Shown piece by piece: positions 37,764 to 46,792 of a stretch of 64,000 nucleotides of DNA. The position numbers were made by a program, and so were the translations under genes. This DNA is from Hyphomicrobiales bacterium. Lineage in GTDB: Bacteria; Pseudomonadota; Alphaproteobacteria; Rhizobiales; Rhizobiaceae. The notes below the pieces were generated by a model that saw only the letters and a program-made list of their open reading frames with translations, was not told where the DNA came from and did not search any database. The stretch's first letter is position 1. Each line of letters starts with the position of its first letter. The DNA is taken from assembly GCA_900472295.1 (NCBI GenBank), contig UCIA01000008.1:109875-173874 (forward strand), read 5' to 3'.

Positions 37764-39530
37764 ATGAGCGAGAACCGTAAGCTGGCCGCAATCCTGGCGG
37801 CGGATGTGGTTGGGTACAGCCGGCTCGCGGGTGCGGACGAAGATCGTACCTTGGCGAGGTTGCGAGCACTGCGCAGCGACCTGATCGATCCGATCATCGC
37901 AGTCCACCACGGGCGGGTGATCAAGCGCACCGGGGATGGGGCGCTGGTTGAGTTTCGCAGTGTGGTGGATGCCGTGCGCTGCGCCATTGAGGTCCAGAAT
38001 GGCATGGTCGAGCGCAATGCCGGCGTGCCGCAGGATCGCCGCATCGAGTTCAGGATCGGCATCCATCTGGGCGATGTGGTCGAAGAAAGCGACGGCGACC
38101 TGATGGGCGACGGCGTCAACATCGCCTCGCGTCTGGAGGGCGTTGCGGCGCCCGGCGCCATCTGCCTGTCCGAGGACGCCTATCGCCAGGTCAAGGCGAG
38201 GCTCGACCTCTCGGTCAGCGATCTCGGCAGCACACGGCTCAAGAACATCGCCGAGCCGATCCGCGTCTATTCACTGCAGGTTGGCAGCGCCGGAACAAAG
38301 GCGACCGCGACCCCGGAAGCCGCGACGAGCCGGCCGGCTGCGGCAGCGCCGCCGAAGCTGTCGATCGCAGTGCTGCCGTTCGCCAATATGAGTGGTGACC
38401 CCGAACAGGACTACTTCGCCGACGGCATCTCTGAAGACATCATCACGGCATTGTCCAAACTGTCGCAGCTGTTCGTGATCGCCCGCAATTCGTCGTTCAC
38501 CTTCAAGGGCCAGAACGTCAATGTGCAGGACGTGGGCGTGAAGCTCGGAGTGCGATATGTCCTTGAGGGCAGCGTACGCAAGTCGGGCAACAGGGTGCGC
38601 ATCACCGCGCAGCTCATCGATGCAATTTCAGGCGGCCATCTCTGGGCGGAGCGGTTCGATCGCGACCTGACCGACATATTCGCCGTGCAGGACGACGTGA
38701 CGCAGCACATCGTCGGTGCGCTGGCGCTCAATCTGACCGAGGATGATCGTCAGCGGCTGGCGCCCGAGCACCCGCGCAACACGGAGGCATATGATTATTT
38801 CCTGCGCGGCCGTGAGTTGTGGCACCAGCTGACCAAGGAGACGAACGTCGCAGCCCGTGACCTCTTGCAACGGGCCATCGAACTGGACCCGAACTTTGCC
38901 GCTGCCCACGCTTTCCTAGCCCTCACGCACGGGCTCGATTACCTCAACAAATGGGGTGCGTCGGACTCGATGGCGCAAGCGGAAGAGGCCGCAACGCGAG
39001 CCGTAACGCTGGATGAAGGCGATCCCTGGGCACATTGGGCTCTGGCATCGGCCAAGCTGTACACACGACGGCACGATGGGGCCATCGAAGAGGTCGAGCG
39101 CGCGCTCGTCCTCAATCCGAACTTCGCCGAAGGGCATGTCTGCCGCGGCGAGGTGCTGTATTATTCGGGCAGACCCGAGGAGGCGCTCGAGAGTTTCGCC
39201 CGGGGACAGACCTTGAATCCGTACTTTCCAGACGTGCTTCTGCACTTCCAGGCTTTGGCATTGTTTCAACTGGGACGGTACGAAGAGGCTGTTGGCCTCC
39301 TGCTGCAACGGCTGGCTCGCAACGCTGTCACCGACGTCTCGCGCGCGCTTCTGGCCGCCTGCTACGGCCATCTCGGCCGTTTGGCCGAGGCCCACGCTGC
39401 ATGGCAGGAGCTGCTTCGCGTCAATCCCACCTATTCGCTGGAACACCGCCGCAAGGTCTTGCCCTACAAGAACCCTGCCCATTTCGAACAGATGGTCGAC
39501 GGGCTCCGCAAGGCCGGTGTGGTGCAGTGA
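37764..39530 (+). CDS. Class III adenylate cyclase with TolB-like and TPR domains
   Basis: This 588-residue protein has an N-terminal cyclase domain: metal Asp14 in LAADVVGYSR, Asp58 in RTGDGALVEF, and GDGVNIASRLE with the Asn/Arg pair. A linker leads to a TolB N-terminal-like domain (SIAVLPFANMSGDPEQDYF, about 198 onward) and TPR repeats from about 340. This architecture is common and multi-copy in rhizobia. It should make cAMP (or cGMP) in response to an unknown partner. The ATG is well supported by AGGAGG nine bases upstream. It is divergent from the larger cyclase-ATPase gene across a 215-bp gap and ends 24 bp before the convergent unknown gene. Confidence 0.88.
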   Translation: MSENRKLAAILAADVVGYSRLAGADEDRTLARLRALRSDLIDPIIAVHHGRVIKRTGDGALVEFRSVVDAVRCAIEVQNGMVERNAGVPQDRRIEFRIGIHLGDVVEESDGDLMGDGVNIASRLEGVAAPGAICLSEDAYRQVKARLDLSVSDLGSTRLKNIAEPIRVYSLQVGSAGTKATATPEAATSRPAAAAPPKLSIAVLPFANMSGDPEQDYFADGISEDIITALSKLSQLFVIARNSSFTFKGQNVNVQDVGVKLGVRYVLEGSVRKSGNRVRITAQLIDAISGGHLWAERFDRDLTDIFAVQDDVTQHIVGALALNLTEDDRQRLAPEHPRNTEAYDYFLRGRELWHQLTKETNVAARDLLQRAIELDPNFAAAHAFLALTHGLDYLNKWGASDSMAQAEEAATRAVTLDEGDPWAHWALASAKLYTRRHDGAIEEVERALVLNPNFAEGHVCRGEVLYYSGRPEEALESFARGQTLNPYFPDVLLHFQALALFQLGRYEEAVGLLLQRLARNAVTDVSRALLAACYGHLGRLAEAHAAWQELLRVNPTYSLEHRRKVLPYKNPAHFEQMVDGLRKAGVVQ

Positions 39531-39553
39531 CAGGGTGAGGCCATGCAGCCGGG

Positions 39554-40933
39554 TCAGACCTCAAAGGCCCGGCCGATCTTGCGCCATCGGGCATTTTCGC
39601 GAACCAGTTTCAGGCCGTCGGTCGTCTCGGCAAATGTCTGCGATCTGTATTGCCGCAGCAGGTCCGGGAAGAGCACCCCTTCCGGCAGGCCGGCAAGCTG
39701 CTCGCGGACCGAGACCTTTTCATCGATGACCCGCATGCCCCAGGCATTTTCCCGAACCTGCAGCTCGGCAGCCAGATCGCGCTCTTCCGGTGCGTTCTCG
39801 TCCAGCGTCGCCAGCAGGATCTGATGGAAAAGCGCGACATAGCCAATCTGTCTCAGGCCGCCCACAACCCGCACCCGCGGCAATATGGCGAGGACGAGGA
39901 ACATCAGGAATAAATTCGGCAAAAGCACGCCGTCCAGCAGCGCCTGCCTGAGATGCAGCCGCTCGAACGGGATGGAAACACCATGCGGCCTGTCGGGCTC
40001 GATCAGATGCCCGTTCTCCAGCACGAGCTTGCGCACGCGCTCTTCGCGGATGCCCCAGAAATAGTCCGTGGTGTTGGGCAGGAACCTGCCGAACGGCCCC
40101 GATGCGGCCTCTCGCAAGACGTGGTCGAGACGCTGGCGTCTTGCGGGCTCGAGGAGCAGCCTGGAAAGAAGGCTGTCGTCATCTTCCAGATGCTGCGCCA
40201 TGGCGGAAGCGGCGAGCCGGTCATCGATGAAAACCGGCAGCGCCGTGCCGGAACGATCCCAATTGGCGAACAGATCCTCGTTGAGTTCCGTCAGCGCATC
40301 GGCGGCGGTTGCAAACACCTTGTCCTGGCTGGCAAGCAGCGTTCCCAGCCAGCGAGTGGCATCCGTCTCATCGCCTACCGCTTCGAGCGCGCGCTTGTTG
40401 AGGGAGACGGGACCGGCCGCGCAGACGCTTTTGCGGCACAGTTTGTGGCGGCCCATGCCAAACAGGTTGACCTTGTCGTCGCCGACATCGAGCCATCCCG
40501 GCCCCTCCCGGCCGACTGTTTCCATGGTCATCGTCGTTCCCATGAAGCCGACGAAGGCCGGCAGCCCGTTTTCGACCGCGCCGAGCCAGGCAAGCAGGAG
40601 GGCATCGAAGGTGATCCGGTCCATCAGAAGCAGGCAGTGCAGGCCGGACTGGATCACCGGCCTGTGCTCGAACTCGTCGAGGGCGTTGCGGATGTCTTCA
40701 GGCTGCATGATCGCACCGAGCCGCTGCTGCAGGACGTCGCGCAGGATCGAGCGGGCAGCGATCGCCGGGCCCGATGCAGGCCTTGCCACCGGCCGCCACA
40801 GATGGCGGGCATATTCGGAAACTGGCGCATTCCAGTGCTGTTCGATGTCGCGCACGACTTCCGGGCAGAGCCGCGACAGCACAGCCAGAATGTCCGCCGG
40901 AGGCGCAGGCGTTGGATCAAAAACGGCGGTCAT
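39554..40933 (-). CDS. Hypothetical protein, 459 aa, unknown family
   Basis: I do not recognise this protein. It is mostly hydrophilic with helix-rich sequence. One hydrophobic stretch (LLPNLFLMFLVLAILPRVRVVGG, about residues 335-357) could be a membrane helix or a buried core, and a short Cys pair (HKLCRKSVCAAG) is about residue 185. There is no signal peptide. The ATG shares one base with the stop of the GNAT gene (TGATG), so the two are translationally coupled and likely work together, perhaps as a modification pair with its acceptor. Nothing in the sequence shows a catalytic motif I can name. Confidence 0.6.
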   Translation of the reverse strand: MTAVFDPTPAPPADILAVLSRLCPEVVRDIEQHWNAPVSEYARHLWRPVARPASGPAIAARSILRDVLQQRLGAIMQPEDIRNALDEFEHRPVIQSGLHCLLLMDRITFDALLLAWLGAVENGLPAFVGFMGTTMTMETVGREGPGWLDVGDDKVNLFGMGRHKLCRKSVCAAGPVSLNKRALEAVGDETDATRWLGTLLASQDKVFATAADALTELNEDLFANWDRSGTALPVFIDDRLAASAMAQHLEDDDSLLSRLLLEPARRQRLDHVLREAASGPFGRFLPNTTDYFWGIREERVRKLVLENGHLIEPDRPHGVSIPFERLHLRQALLDGVLLPNLFLMFLVLAILPRVRVVGGLRQIGYVALFHQILLATLDENAPEERDLAAELQVRENAWGMRVIDEKVSVREQLAGLPEGVLFPDLLRQYRSQTFAETTDGLKLVRENARWRKIGRAFEV

Positions 40934-41451
40934 CAGAACCGCAGCCGGGCCATGCTCAGGAGGTCGTGGTACTGGCCGTCGGTAAAACCGGCCTTCACAT
41001 GCCGTCCCTCGACCTCGAAGCCGTGGCTTGTGTAGAGACGGATGGCCGGTTCGTTGTCAGCATAGACGGTCAATTCGACCCGCTTCAAGGCCCGCCAGTT
41101 GTCGGCCACGTCAAGCAGCGCGCCTAGGATGGCGGAACCGATGCCCTTACCGACAAAGCCATCGTCAAGGCCGATATTGATCTCGCCTATATGCGAACGG
41201 CGCGGCGAACCCTGCACCACCAGGCTGCCATGGCCGACGACCTTGCCGTCCAGCTCGGCAACGATCCAGGTCGTTTCCGGACCGGATTTGGCGATGCGCC
41301 GCTCCACCTGCTCGACCATCTCGAACGGCATCCTGAGCGTACCCCAGCGGAAGCCAGGCATGTTGAAGATGGCGCAAAGCGCCTCCGCATCGCTTGGCCG
41401 TACGGCGCGGAGCTGCGGCTGGATCGTCTCGGAGGAGGTCGTGCTGGTCAT
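40933..41451 (-). CDS. GNAT-family N-acetyltransferase
   Basis: This 172-residue protein has the GNAT core: an N-terminal strand (LRAVRPSDAEALCAIFN), the WIVAELDGKVVGHGSLVVQG strands, the acetyl-CoA-binding turn (DDGFVGKGIGSAILGALLDVA, matching Q/RxxGxG/A), and the C-terminal part (LTVYADNEPAIRLYTSHGFEVEG). It probably acetylates an amine on a small molecule or protein. The ATG at 41451 is chosen over longer frames because the upstream sequence is not GNAT-like; GGAAAAG lies just before it. It is the first gene of a two-gene unit with the unknown 459-residue protein and is separated from the membrane-protein gene by 73 bp. Confidence 0.87.
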   Translation of the reverse strand: MTSTTSSETIQPQLRAVRPSDAEALCAIFNMPGFRWGTLRMPFEMVEQVERRIAKSGPETTWIVAELDGKVVGHGSLVVQGSPRRSHIGEINIGLDDGFVGKGIGSAILGALLDVADNWRALKRVELTVYADNEPAIRLYTSHGFEVEGRHVKAGFTDGQYHDLLSMARLRF

Positions 41452-41524
41452 GGCTTTTCCGGCTAAGGCAACGGGACCGCACGATGCACCGGGCACCATC
41501 TGAAAATCCAGCGGTCTCTGCAAT

Positions 41525-42346
41525 CTATACCGATTGCGCGCCGAAATAGCGTGAGGCGGCGAAGACTTTGAAGGCGCCGCTGATGCCGATCCAGCCGAAA
41601 AGCGCGAGCCAGCACAATGTCCCGACCGCCGTCCAGTCGATCTTGTGCACCTGGGCGTCGGTGAGGATGAGGCCAATTATGGCAAGCAGGCCAACCAGAA
41701 ACTGCGCCAGGCCGAGCACCAGCAGTTCCTCGCGCGGCGCGCTTTTCCAGACGAGATAGGTGCCGCCTGCACCGGCAAGGAAGATGGCGCTGTAGACCTG
41801 GGCGTGGAAGGCATCGATCGGCCATGGCCAGAAGCCGCTGAATGTCAGGGGAAACAGCAACAGGCCGGCGCCATAGAGCCCAAGGATCGCCGATTCCACC
41901 GGCATGTAGGTGAGCCATGCGGGGCTTAAGGTCACGCCGTTTGCAGAAGGACGCGCCCGGGCCCGCCACAGGAACAGCCCGGATACCGCAGCCGACGCAA
42001 GATAGACCAGGAACCAGAGCCAGGGCGCTTTGCGCCCGAAGTTGAAATAATCGAGATTGATGAACGAAGCCGCCGACACGATGATGGTGAAGATGAAGGC
42101 CATGACCAGCACGAGCCTGCCGGGCGACCAGCGGTTCCAGAACAGCAGCGCTGCCATCACGGCCATTTCGGCGGTGTAGAAACCACCGAGGAAGCGGGCA
42201 TTGAACGGCGTGACGGCCCAAGGCCAGCGCGGCTTGACCAGCACAGGCGCGAAAAACAGCCCGGCGCCCACGATGAGGACGATGATAACCCCTGCGGAGA
42301 AAAGGCGCAGAGCCGCCGGAAATGGCGGATTGTCGGATGTCGGCAT
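41525..42346 (-). CDS. Integral membrane protein of unknown function, 273 aa
   Basis: About eight hydrophobic helices span almost the whole protein, including LFSAGVIIVLIVGAGLFFA near the N-terminus, LVLVMAFIFTIIVSAASFI, and WTAVGTLCWLALFGWIGISG near the C-terminus. I see no catalytic or transport motif. The ATG at 42346 is preferred; a TTG at 42361 adds five residues. It is on the same strand as the GNAT gene downstream and could be co-transcribed. It is divergent from the DUF5939-type cyclase across a 204-bp gap that holds a strong hairpin. Confidence 0.65.
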   Translation of the reverse strand: MPTSDNPPFPAALRLFSAGVIIVLIVGAGLFFAPVLVKPRWPWAVTPFNARFLGGFYTAEMAVMAALLFWNRWSPGRLVLVMAFIFTIIVSAASFINLDYFNFGRKAPWLWFLVYLASAAVSGLFLWRARARPSANGVTLSPAWLTYMPVESAILGLYGAGLLLFPLTFSGFWPWPIDAFHAQVYSAIFLAGAGGTYLVWKSAPREELLVLGLAQFLVGLLAIIGLILTDAQVHKIDWTAVGTLCWLALFGWIGISGAFKVFAASRYFGAQSV

Positions 42347-42464
42347 GGGAGAAAGCCCCAAAGATGAACGCCCAATATATCATCATAGTGCCGCTTGCGG
42401 CCGGTGAAAATCGGTAGAGCGGAAATTGAACTGTCACCAGCCTCGTCTATTCGAATGGCCGTAC

Positions 42465-42498
42465 GGTCCGTTTCGGCGTAAAATGCCGAACTCGGACC
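42465..42498. promoter_or_regulatory. Strong 12-bp stem-loop in the leader of the DUF5939-type cyclase gene
   Basis: GGTCCG (42465-42470) pairs with CGGACC (42493-42498), and TTCGGC (42472-42477) pairs with GCCGAA (42485-42490). The loop is GTAAAAT and there is one small internal loop (1 x 2 bases). It ends 52 bp before the cyclase ATG. No T-run follows on either strand, so a simple terminator is unlikely. A further GGTCCG occurs at 42506-42511, which could pair with the same right arm and form an alternative fold. It may be an operator or a leader RNA structure. Confidence 0.5.
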
Positions 42499-42550
42499 AA
42501 GGAGCGGTCCGGTCAACACGCCTCTAGGCGCATTTTCCGGAGCCTGCACG

Positions 42551-43966
42551 ATGAACGAAGCTCAGGATCTGTTCTCGCTTCTGCGGCAATCGACCGATGT
42601 CGATCCAGCGGTAATCGACGCGATCAAGCGAATTATCGCGGAGGGCGAGGACCGCGAATTGTGCCGCATCAATGTCCCGGCCTTCGCCAGCAAGCATGGC
42701 CTCGACGAGGAGCGCGCCATAGGCGCCTTTCTCCATGCGGCGCGGGTGGGTATCTTCGATATTTCCTGGAATGTTCTGTGCCCCGGCTGCGGCGGCGTGC
42801 TCGATACCAACGCAACGTTGAAAACCCTGCAGAAGGACGAATATACCTGCGCGCTATGCTCCGAGGACTATTCGCCGACTCTCGACGAGATGGTCGAGGT
42901 GACATTCACCGTCAGTCCCCGCATGCGCAGGATTGCCGCTCACAATCCACACGAACTGCCGGCGATGGAATATTTCCGCCAGATCTACTGGGGGTCCGGC
43001 GTCGAGCTGCCGGGTGAGGGTTTCGCAAAAACGTTGGAAGCATTCACGCTGGAAGATATCGAGCTGGCGCCCGGTGAAAAGGCGGTTCTGCTCATACAGC
43101 TTCCATCCGAATTCGTCATCGTCTTCGAGCCGGTCACCCATTCAGTGCAGTTCATCGACGGGAAGGGCGAACTCACGAAGGAGCGCCGAAGCCTCTCTCT
43201 GGTCTTCGACCGCGACCATGTTCAGAACCAGACGCTGGAGATGCAACCCGGCCCGTTGCGCATCTCGCTGGAAAACAGGACCGAAACCCGCGTATTGCCG
43301 ACGGTCTTCATCGCCGGCCAGGCATTGCATGATTTCCTGGGCAAACGCCGGCCCTTCCTCACCGCCAAGCGCCTGCTCACCAACCATACGTTCCGCGATC
43401 TCTATCGCACGGACACGCTCGACATCAACCAGCGCCTGAAGATCACCAGCCTGACCTTCCTGTTCACCGACCTGCGTGGATCGACCGCGCTCTACGAGCG
43501 GGTGGGCGACCTCTCGGCCTTCGATCTCGTGCGTGCGCATTTCCAGGTTCTTCACGAGATCGTCGCGGCGGAGGCAGGCGCGGTGGTGAAGACGATCGGT
43601 GATGCGGTGATGGCGACCTTTGGGACGCCCGATCGCGCGATTGCCGCGGCGTTGAGGATGCGCGAGGCCATGCGTGCGCTCAACGACCAGAGCGGGCGCG
43701 AGGATCTGCTGCTCAAGATCGGCGTTCATGCCGGCCCTTGCATCGCCGTGTCCATGAACGAGCGGCAGGATTATTTCGGCCAGACAGTCAACATTGCGTC
43801 GCGGGTCCAGAGCCTTGCCGACACTCAGGCGATCTTCGCCACGCGTGCGGTGGTCGAGGACAGTCTCACCGTCGAGCTGTTGCACAGGAACGCGCTGACG
43901 CCGGTGCCCCACGACGTCTCGCTGCGCGGCATCGAGCGGGAGATGGCAGTCTATACCATCCCTTGA
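42551..43966 (+). CDS. DUF5939-type adenylate/guanylate cyclase
   Basis: This 471-residue protein has an N-terminal DUF5939-like region (about 1-290) with a zinc-ribbon-like set of cysteines (C77, C80, C100, C103). A class III cyclase domain follows (about 297-470). Catalytic features are visible: Asp in LFTDLRGST, KTIGDAVMATFG, and DYFGQTVNIASRV with the Asn/Arg pair. It is predicted to be soluble. The N-terminal half probably senses a signal or partner that cannot be named from sequence. GGAG lies nine bases before the ATG. A hairpin precedes the gene, and its 3' end converges on the small methyltransferase gene, with 20 bp between the stops. Confidence 0.87.
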   Translation: MNEAQDLFSLLRQSTDVDPAVIDAIKRIIAEGEDRELCRINVPAFASKHGLDEERAIGAFLHAARVGIFDISWNVLCPGCGGVLDTNATLKTLQKDEYTCALCSEDYSPTLDEMVEVTFTVSPRMRRIAAHNPHELPAMEYFRQIYWGSGVELPGEGFAKTLEAFTLEDIELAPGEKAVLLIQLPSEFVIVFEPVTHSVQFIDGKGELTKERRSLSLVFDRDHVQNQTLEMQPGPLRISLENRTETRVLPTVFIAGQALHDFLGKRRPFLTAKRLLTNHTFRDLYRTDTLDINQRLKITSLTFLFTDLRGSTALYERVGDLSAFDLVRAHFQVLHEIVAAEAGAVVKTIGDAVMATFGTPDRAIAAALRMREAMRALNDQSGREDLLLKIGVHAGPCIAVSMNERQDYFGQTVNIASRVQSLADTQAIFATRAVVEDSLTVELLHRNALTPVPHDVSLRGIEREMAVYTIP

Positions 43967-43986
43967 GGCCTTGGGCGTTCAGCCCT

Positions 43987-44466
43987 TCAGACGCGCCGAT
44001 AGATGAAATAGCGATCGGCCGGTACCGAAGGCGGCGGCGGCAGGCGTTGCAACTGCGGGCGATCGAGCGGTGTGCCGCTGACCGCGAGGCCGCCGACGCG
44101 AAGCAGGCGCACGGTCAGATCGGGAAGCCAGGTTGCGGTCACTGCATCGCGATCTTCATAGCCGGTGCCGATATCGGCATGAACAAGAGCGGCGTCGATG
44201 CCAATGAACTTGACGGCCGTCTCGCGTATTTCGCCGAGCACGAGGTTTTCAGCGTCGGGAATCGAGCTGGCGTGCGCGGCAAGCGCGCGGTCGAACGCCA
44301 CGATCCGGCGTCCGGGCAGGCGCTCGCGCAGATGGTGGAACGTCCGGCCATTGCCGAGGCCGAGCTCGAGCACGGGGCCCTCGATCTTGGCCACCTCCGC
44401 GCAGATCTGATCGAGAATGTCGCGCTGCGCGGTCAACCTGCGGATGAAACTCTCGAGGCGACTCAT
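43987..44466 (-). CDS. Small class I SAM-dependent methyltransferase-like protein
   Basis: This 159-residue protein carries a Rossmann-type SAM site (GPVLELGLGNGRTFHHLRERL), then the acidic strand end (IVAFDRALAAH) and a later strand (IDAALVHADIG). It is short for a methyltransferase, and the substrate is unknown. The ATG at 44466 is preferred, with AGGA upstream; another ATG at 44529 would add 21 basic residues and cannot be excluded. It lies 147 bp after the oligopeptide permease gene on the same strand, so it may be the last gene of that operon, though the gap leaves this open. Confidence 0.68.
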   Translation of the reverse strand: MSRLESFIRRLTAQRDILDQICAEVAKIEGPVLELGLGNGRTFHHLRERLPGRRIVAFDRALAAHASSIPDAENLVLGEIRETAVKFIGIDAALVHADIGTGYEDRDAVTATWLPDLTVRLLRVGGLAVSGTPLDRPQLQRLPPPPSVPADRYFIYRRV

Positions 44467-44613
44467 ATGCGTTTGTGTCCTGAACCGGCTCAAGAGATCG
44501 GCAACTCGCCGCATATAGAGGCGAACCATGAACGCTGCAACAACCGCACGGGCTGCCGCCGAGGATCATGCCGGGCCGAAGAGTGCGGCCCGGCACACGG
44601 CGCAACAGCGATG

Positions 44614-45795
44614 TCACTTGTAGGGGTCTGCGGCGTCCCGCAAACCGTCGCCGAGGAAGTTGAACGCCATGATGACGAGGATGACGGGCAGCATCGGCAA
44701 AAGCAGCCATGGATAGAAAGCGATGACGCTGACGCTGCGCGCCTCGGTGAGCAGGATGCCCCAGCTGGTTATCGGCGCCCTCAGGCCGAGCCCGAGGAAG
44801 CTCAGCGCCGTCTCGCCCAGGATCATGCCGGGTATGGAGAGCGTCGCGGTCGCGATCAGATGCGACATGAATCCGGGAATGAGATGCCGCCGGATGATGC
44901 GGCTGCTGCCGGCGCCCATCAATTGCGCGGCCAGGACGTAATCCTCCTCGCGCAAGGCCAGAAGCTTTGAACGCACGGCCCGCGCCAGTCCGGTCCAGTC
45001 GAGAAGCCCGAGAATGACGGTGATGCCGAAATAGATCAGCGCCGGACTCCAGGTGATCGGCATGATCGCCGCCAGGGCCAGCCATAGCGGAATGCTGGGG
45101 ATCGATTGCAGAACTTCGATTATCCGCTGGACGATCAGATCGAAGATACCGCCGTGATAGCCGGCCAGCCCGCCGATGACGATGCCGAGCACGAAGCTGA
45201 AAGCGATACCGACGAGGCCGATTGTCAGTGAAATGCGTGCGCCATAGAGGATGCGCGAGAGCACATCGCGTCCCAGCCTGTCGGTGCCGGCCAGAAACAG
45301 CTGGCCGTTTTCGGCAGGGCAGACAAAATGCGTGTCGCCATCGATCAGGCCCCAGAACCGGTAAGCATCGCCCTTGCAGAAGAAACGGATCCGCTGAACA
45401 TCGTCCTTTTTATCGACGTAGTTGCGCTTGAGCGTGTCCATATCCAGCGTCATCTGGCGGCCATAGACGAACGGCCCGATGAACTGGCCGTCGTGGAAAA
45501 GGTGCACCCGCTGCGGCGGCGAATAGATGTAGTCCATGTTGCGCGTGTGCAGATTGTAGGGCGCCAGGAACTCGCTGATCAGTATCGCCAGATAAAGCAC
45601 TGCCAGGAATATGCCGGATACCAGTGCAAGCCGGTGCTTCTTGAATTTCCACCACATCAGCCGCAACTGCGACGCCTGGAAGACCTTCGACTGCTCCGGC
45701 GTCATCGCCTCGACCGATTGCAGGTCGAAGGGCGCGGTCGAAACGTAGTGTTGCAGTGGAGCGCCGGGAGCCGGCAGCGGCGAATCCGTGGTCAT
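44614..45795 (-). CDS. OppC/YejE-type oligopeptide ABC transporter permease
   Basis: This 393-residue inner-membrane protein has an N-terminal helix (about residues 55-75), a long periplasmic loop of about 110 residues, then five further helices. The EAA-type cytoplasmic loop (EEDYVLAAQLMGAGSSRIIRRHLIPG) contacts the ATPase. The motif GTDRLGRDVLSRILYGARISL is typical of OppC/DppC/YejE permeases. The long insert before it (with YVDKKDDVQRIRFF) resembles YejE-like members. Its ATG overlaps the stop of the OppB-type gene (ATGA), so the two permeases are coupled. It is part of a four-gene importer operon. Confidence 0.9.
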   Translation of the reverse strand: MTTDSPLPAPGAPLQHYVSTAPFDLQSVEAMTPEQSKVFQASQLRLMWWKFKKHRLALVSGIFLAVLYLAILISEFLAPYNLHTRNMDYIYSPPQRVHLFHDGQFIGPFVYGRQMTLDMDTLKRNYVDKKDDVQRIRFFCKGDAYRFWGLIDGDTHFVCPAENGQLFLAGTDRLGRDVLSRILYGARISLTIGLVGIAFSFVLGIVIGGLAGYHGGIFDLIVQRIIEVLQSIPSIPLWLALAAIMPITWSPALIYFGITVILGLLDWTGLARAVRSKLLALREEDYVLAAQLMGAGSSRIIRRHLIPGFMSHLIATATLSIPGMILGETALSFLGLGLRAPITSWGILLTEARSVSVIAFYPWLLLPMLPVILVIMAFNFLGDGLRDAADPYK

Positions 45796-46790
45796 TTGGT
45801 GCTGCCGCCCTGCAAACGAATTCGTGGATCAAGCAGCGCCAGCGCCAGATCGGAAATCAGCACGCCGATGACCGTCAGGAAGGCGAGGAACATCAGGAAC
45901 GACCCTGCCAGATACATATCCTGGCTTTGAAGCGCCTTGATCAGCATCGGTCCGGTCGTTTCCAAAGACAAAACGATCGCCGTGATTTCGGCGCCGGAGA
46001 TGATGGCAGGCAGGATCGAGCCGATGTCGGAAATGAAGAAATTGAGCGCCATGCGCAGCGGATATTTGACCAGCGCCTTGAAGGGATGAAGTCCCTTGGC
46101 GCGCGCGGTCACGACATATTGCTTGTGCAGCTCATCGAGCAGATTGGCGCGCAGCCGTCTGATCATGCTTGCCGTGCCCCCGGTGCCGATGATCAGGACC
46201 GGAATCCAGAGATGAGCGAGAATCGACTTCGCTTTGGCCCAGCTCATCGCCTCGCCGAGATATTGCTGGTCCATGAGATGGCCGATGGATGTGCCGAACC
46301 AGATGTTGGCAAAATACATCAGGATCAGCGCCAGCATGAAGTTCGGAATGGCAAGGCCGAGAAGGCCGAAGAAAGTCAGGCCGTAATCGCCCCAGCTGTA
46401 TTGATGCGTGGCCGAGTACATGCCGATCGGAAAGGCGATGAGCCAGGTGAAGATGATCGTGACGAAGGAGACCAGCACGGTCAGCCACATCCGGTCCCCA
46501 ACGACGTCGCGAACCGGCAGCTCATATTCGAAGGAATAGCCGAAATCGCCGTGCAGCATCCCGCCGACCCAGTAGAAGTAGCGAATGACCGGCGGTTGGT
46601 CGAAACCGTACTCCTTGCGCATCATCTGAATGCGATCGGAATCCACCGCTTCGCCCTGGGCTCGAAGCTCGGCGACATAGCTGTCGAAATAGTCGCCTGG
46701 GGGGAGTTCGATGATGGTGAACACCAGCGCCGATATGACCAGCAGCGTGGGAACCATCACGGCGATGCGCCAGACAAGATATCGAAGCAC
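45792..46790 (-). CDS. OppB/YejB-type oligopeptide ABC transporter permease
   Basis: This 332-residue inner-membrane protein has six predicted helices, the typical N-terminus (MLRYLVWRIAVMVPTLLVIS), a periplasmic loop with GFDQPPVIRYFYWVGGMLHGDFG, and the ATPase-docking loop (LHKQYVVTARAKGLHPFKALVKY). It pairs with the OppC-type protein to form the pore. It starts two bases after the stop of the binding-protein gene and overlaps the next gene by four bases, so the operon is tightly packed. Confidence 0.92.
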   Translation of the reverse strand: MLRYLVWRIAVMVPTLLVISALVFTIIELPPGDYFDSYVAELRAQGEAVDSDRIQMMRKEYGFDQPPVIRYFYWVGGMLHGDFGYSFEYELPVRDVVGDRMWLTVLVSFVTIIFTWLIAFPIGMYSATHQYSWGDYGLTFFGLLGLAIPNFMLALILMYFANIWFGTSIGHLMDQQYLGEAMSWAKAKSILAHLWIPVLIIGTGGTASMIRRLRANLLDELHKQYVVTARAKGLHPFKALVKYPLRMALNFFISDIGSILPAIISGAEITAIVLSLETTGPMLIKALQSQDMYLAGSFLMFLAFLTVIGVLISDLALALLDPRIRLQGGSTK

Positions 46791-46792
46791 GC

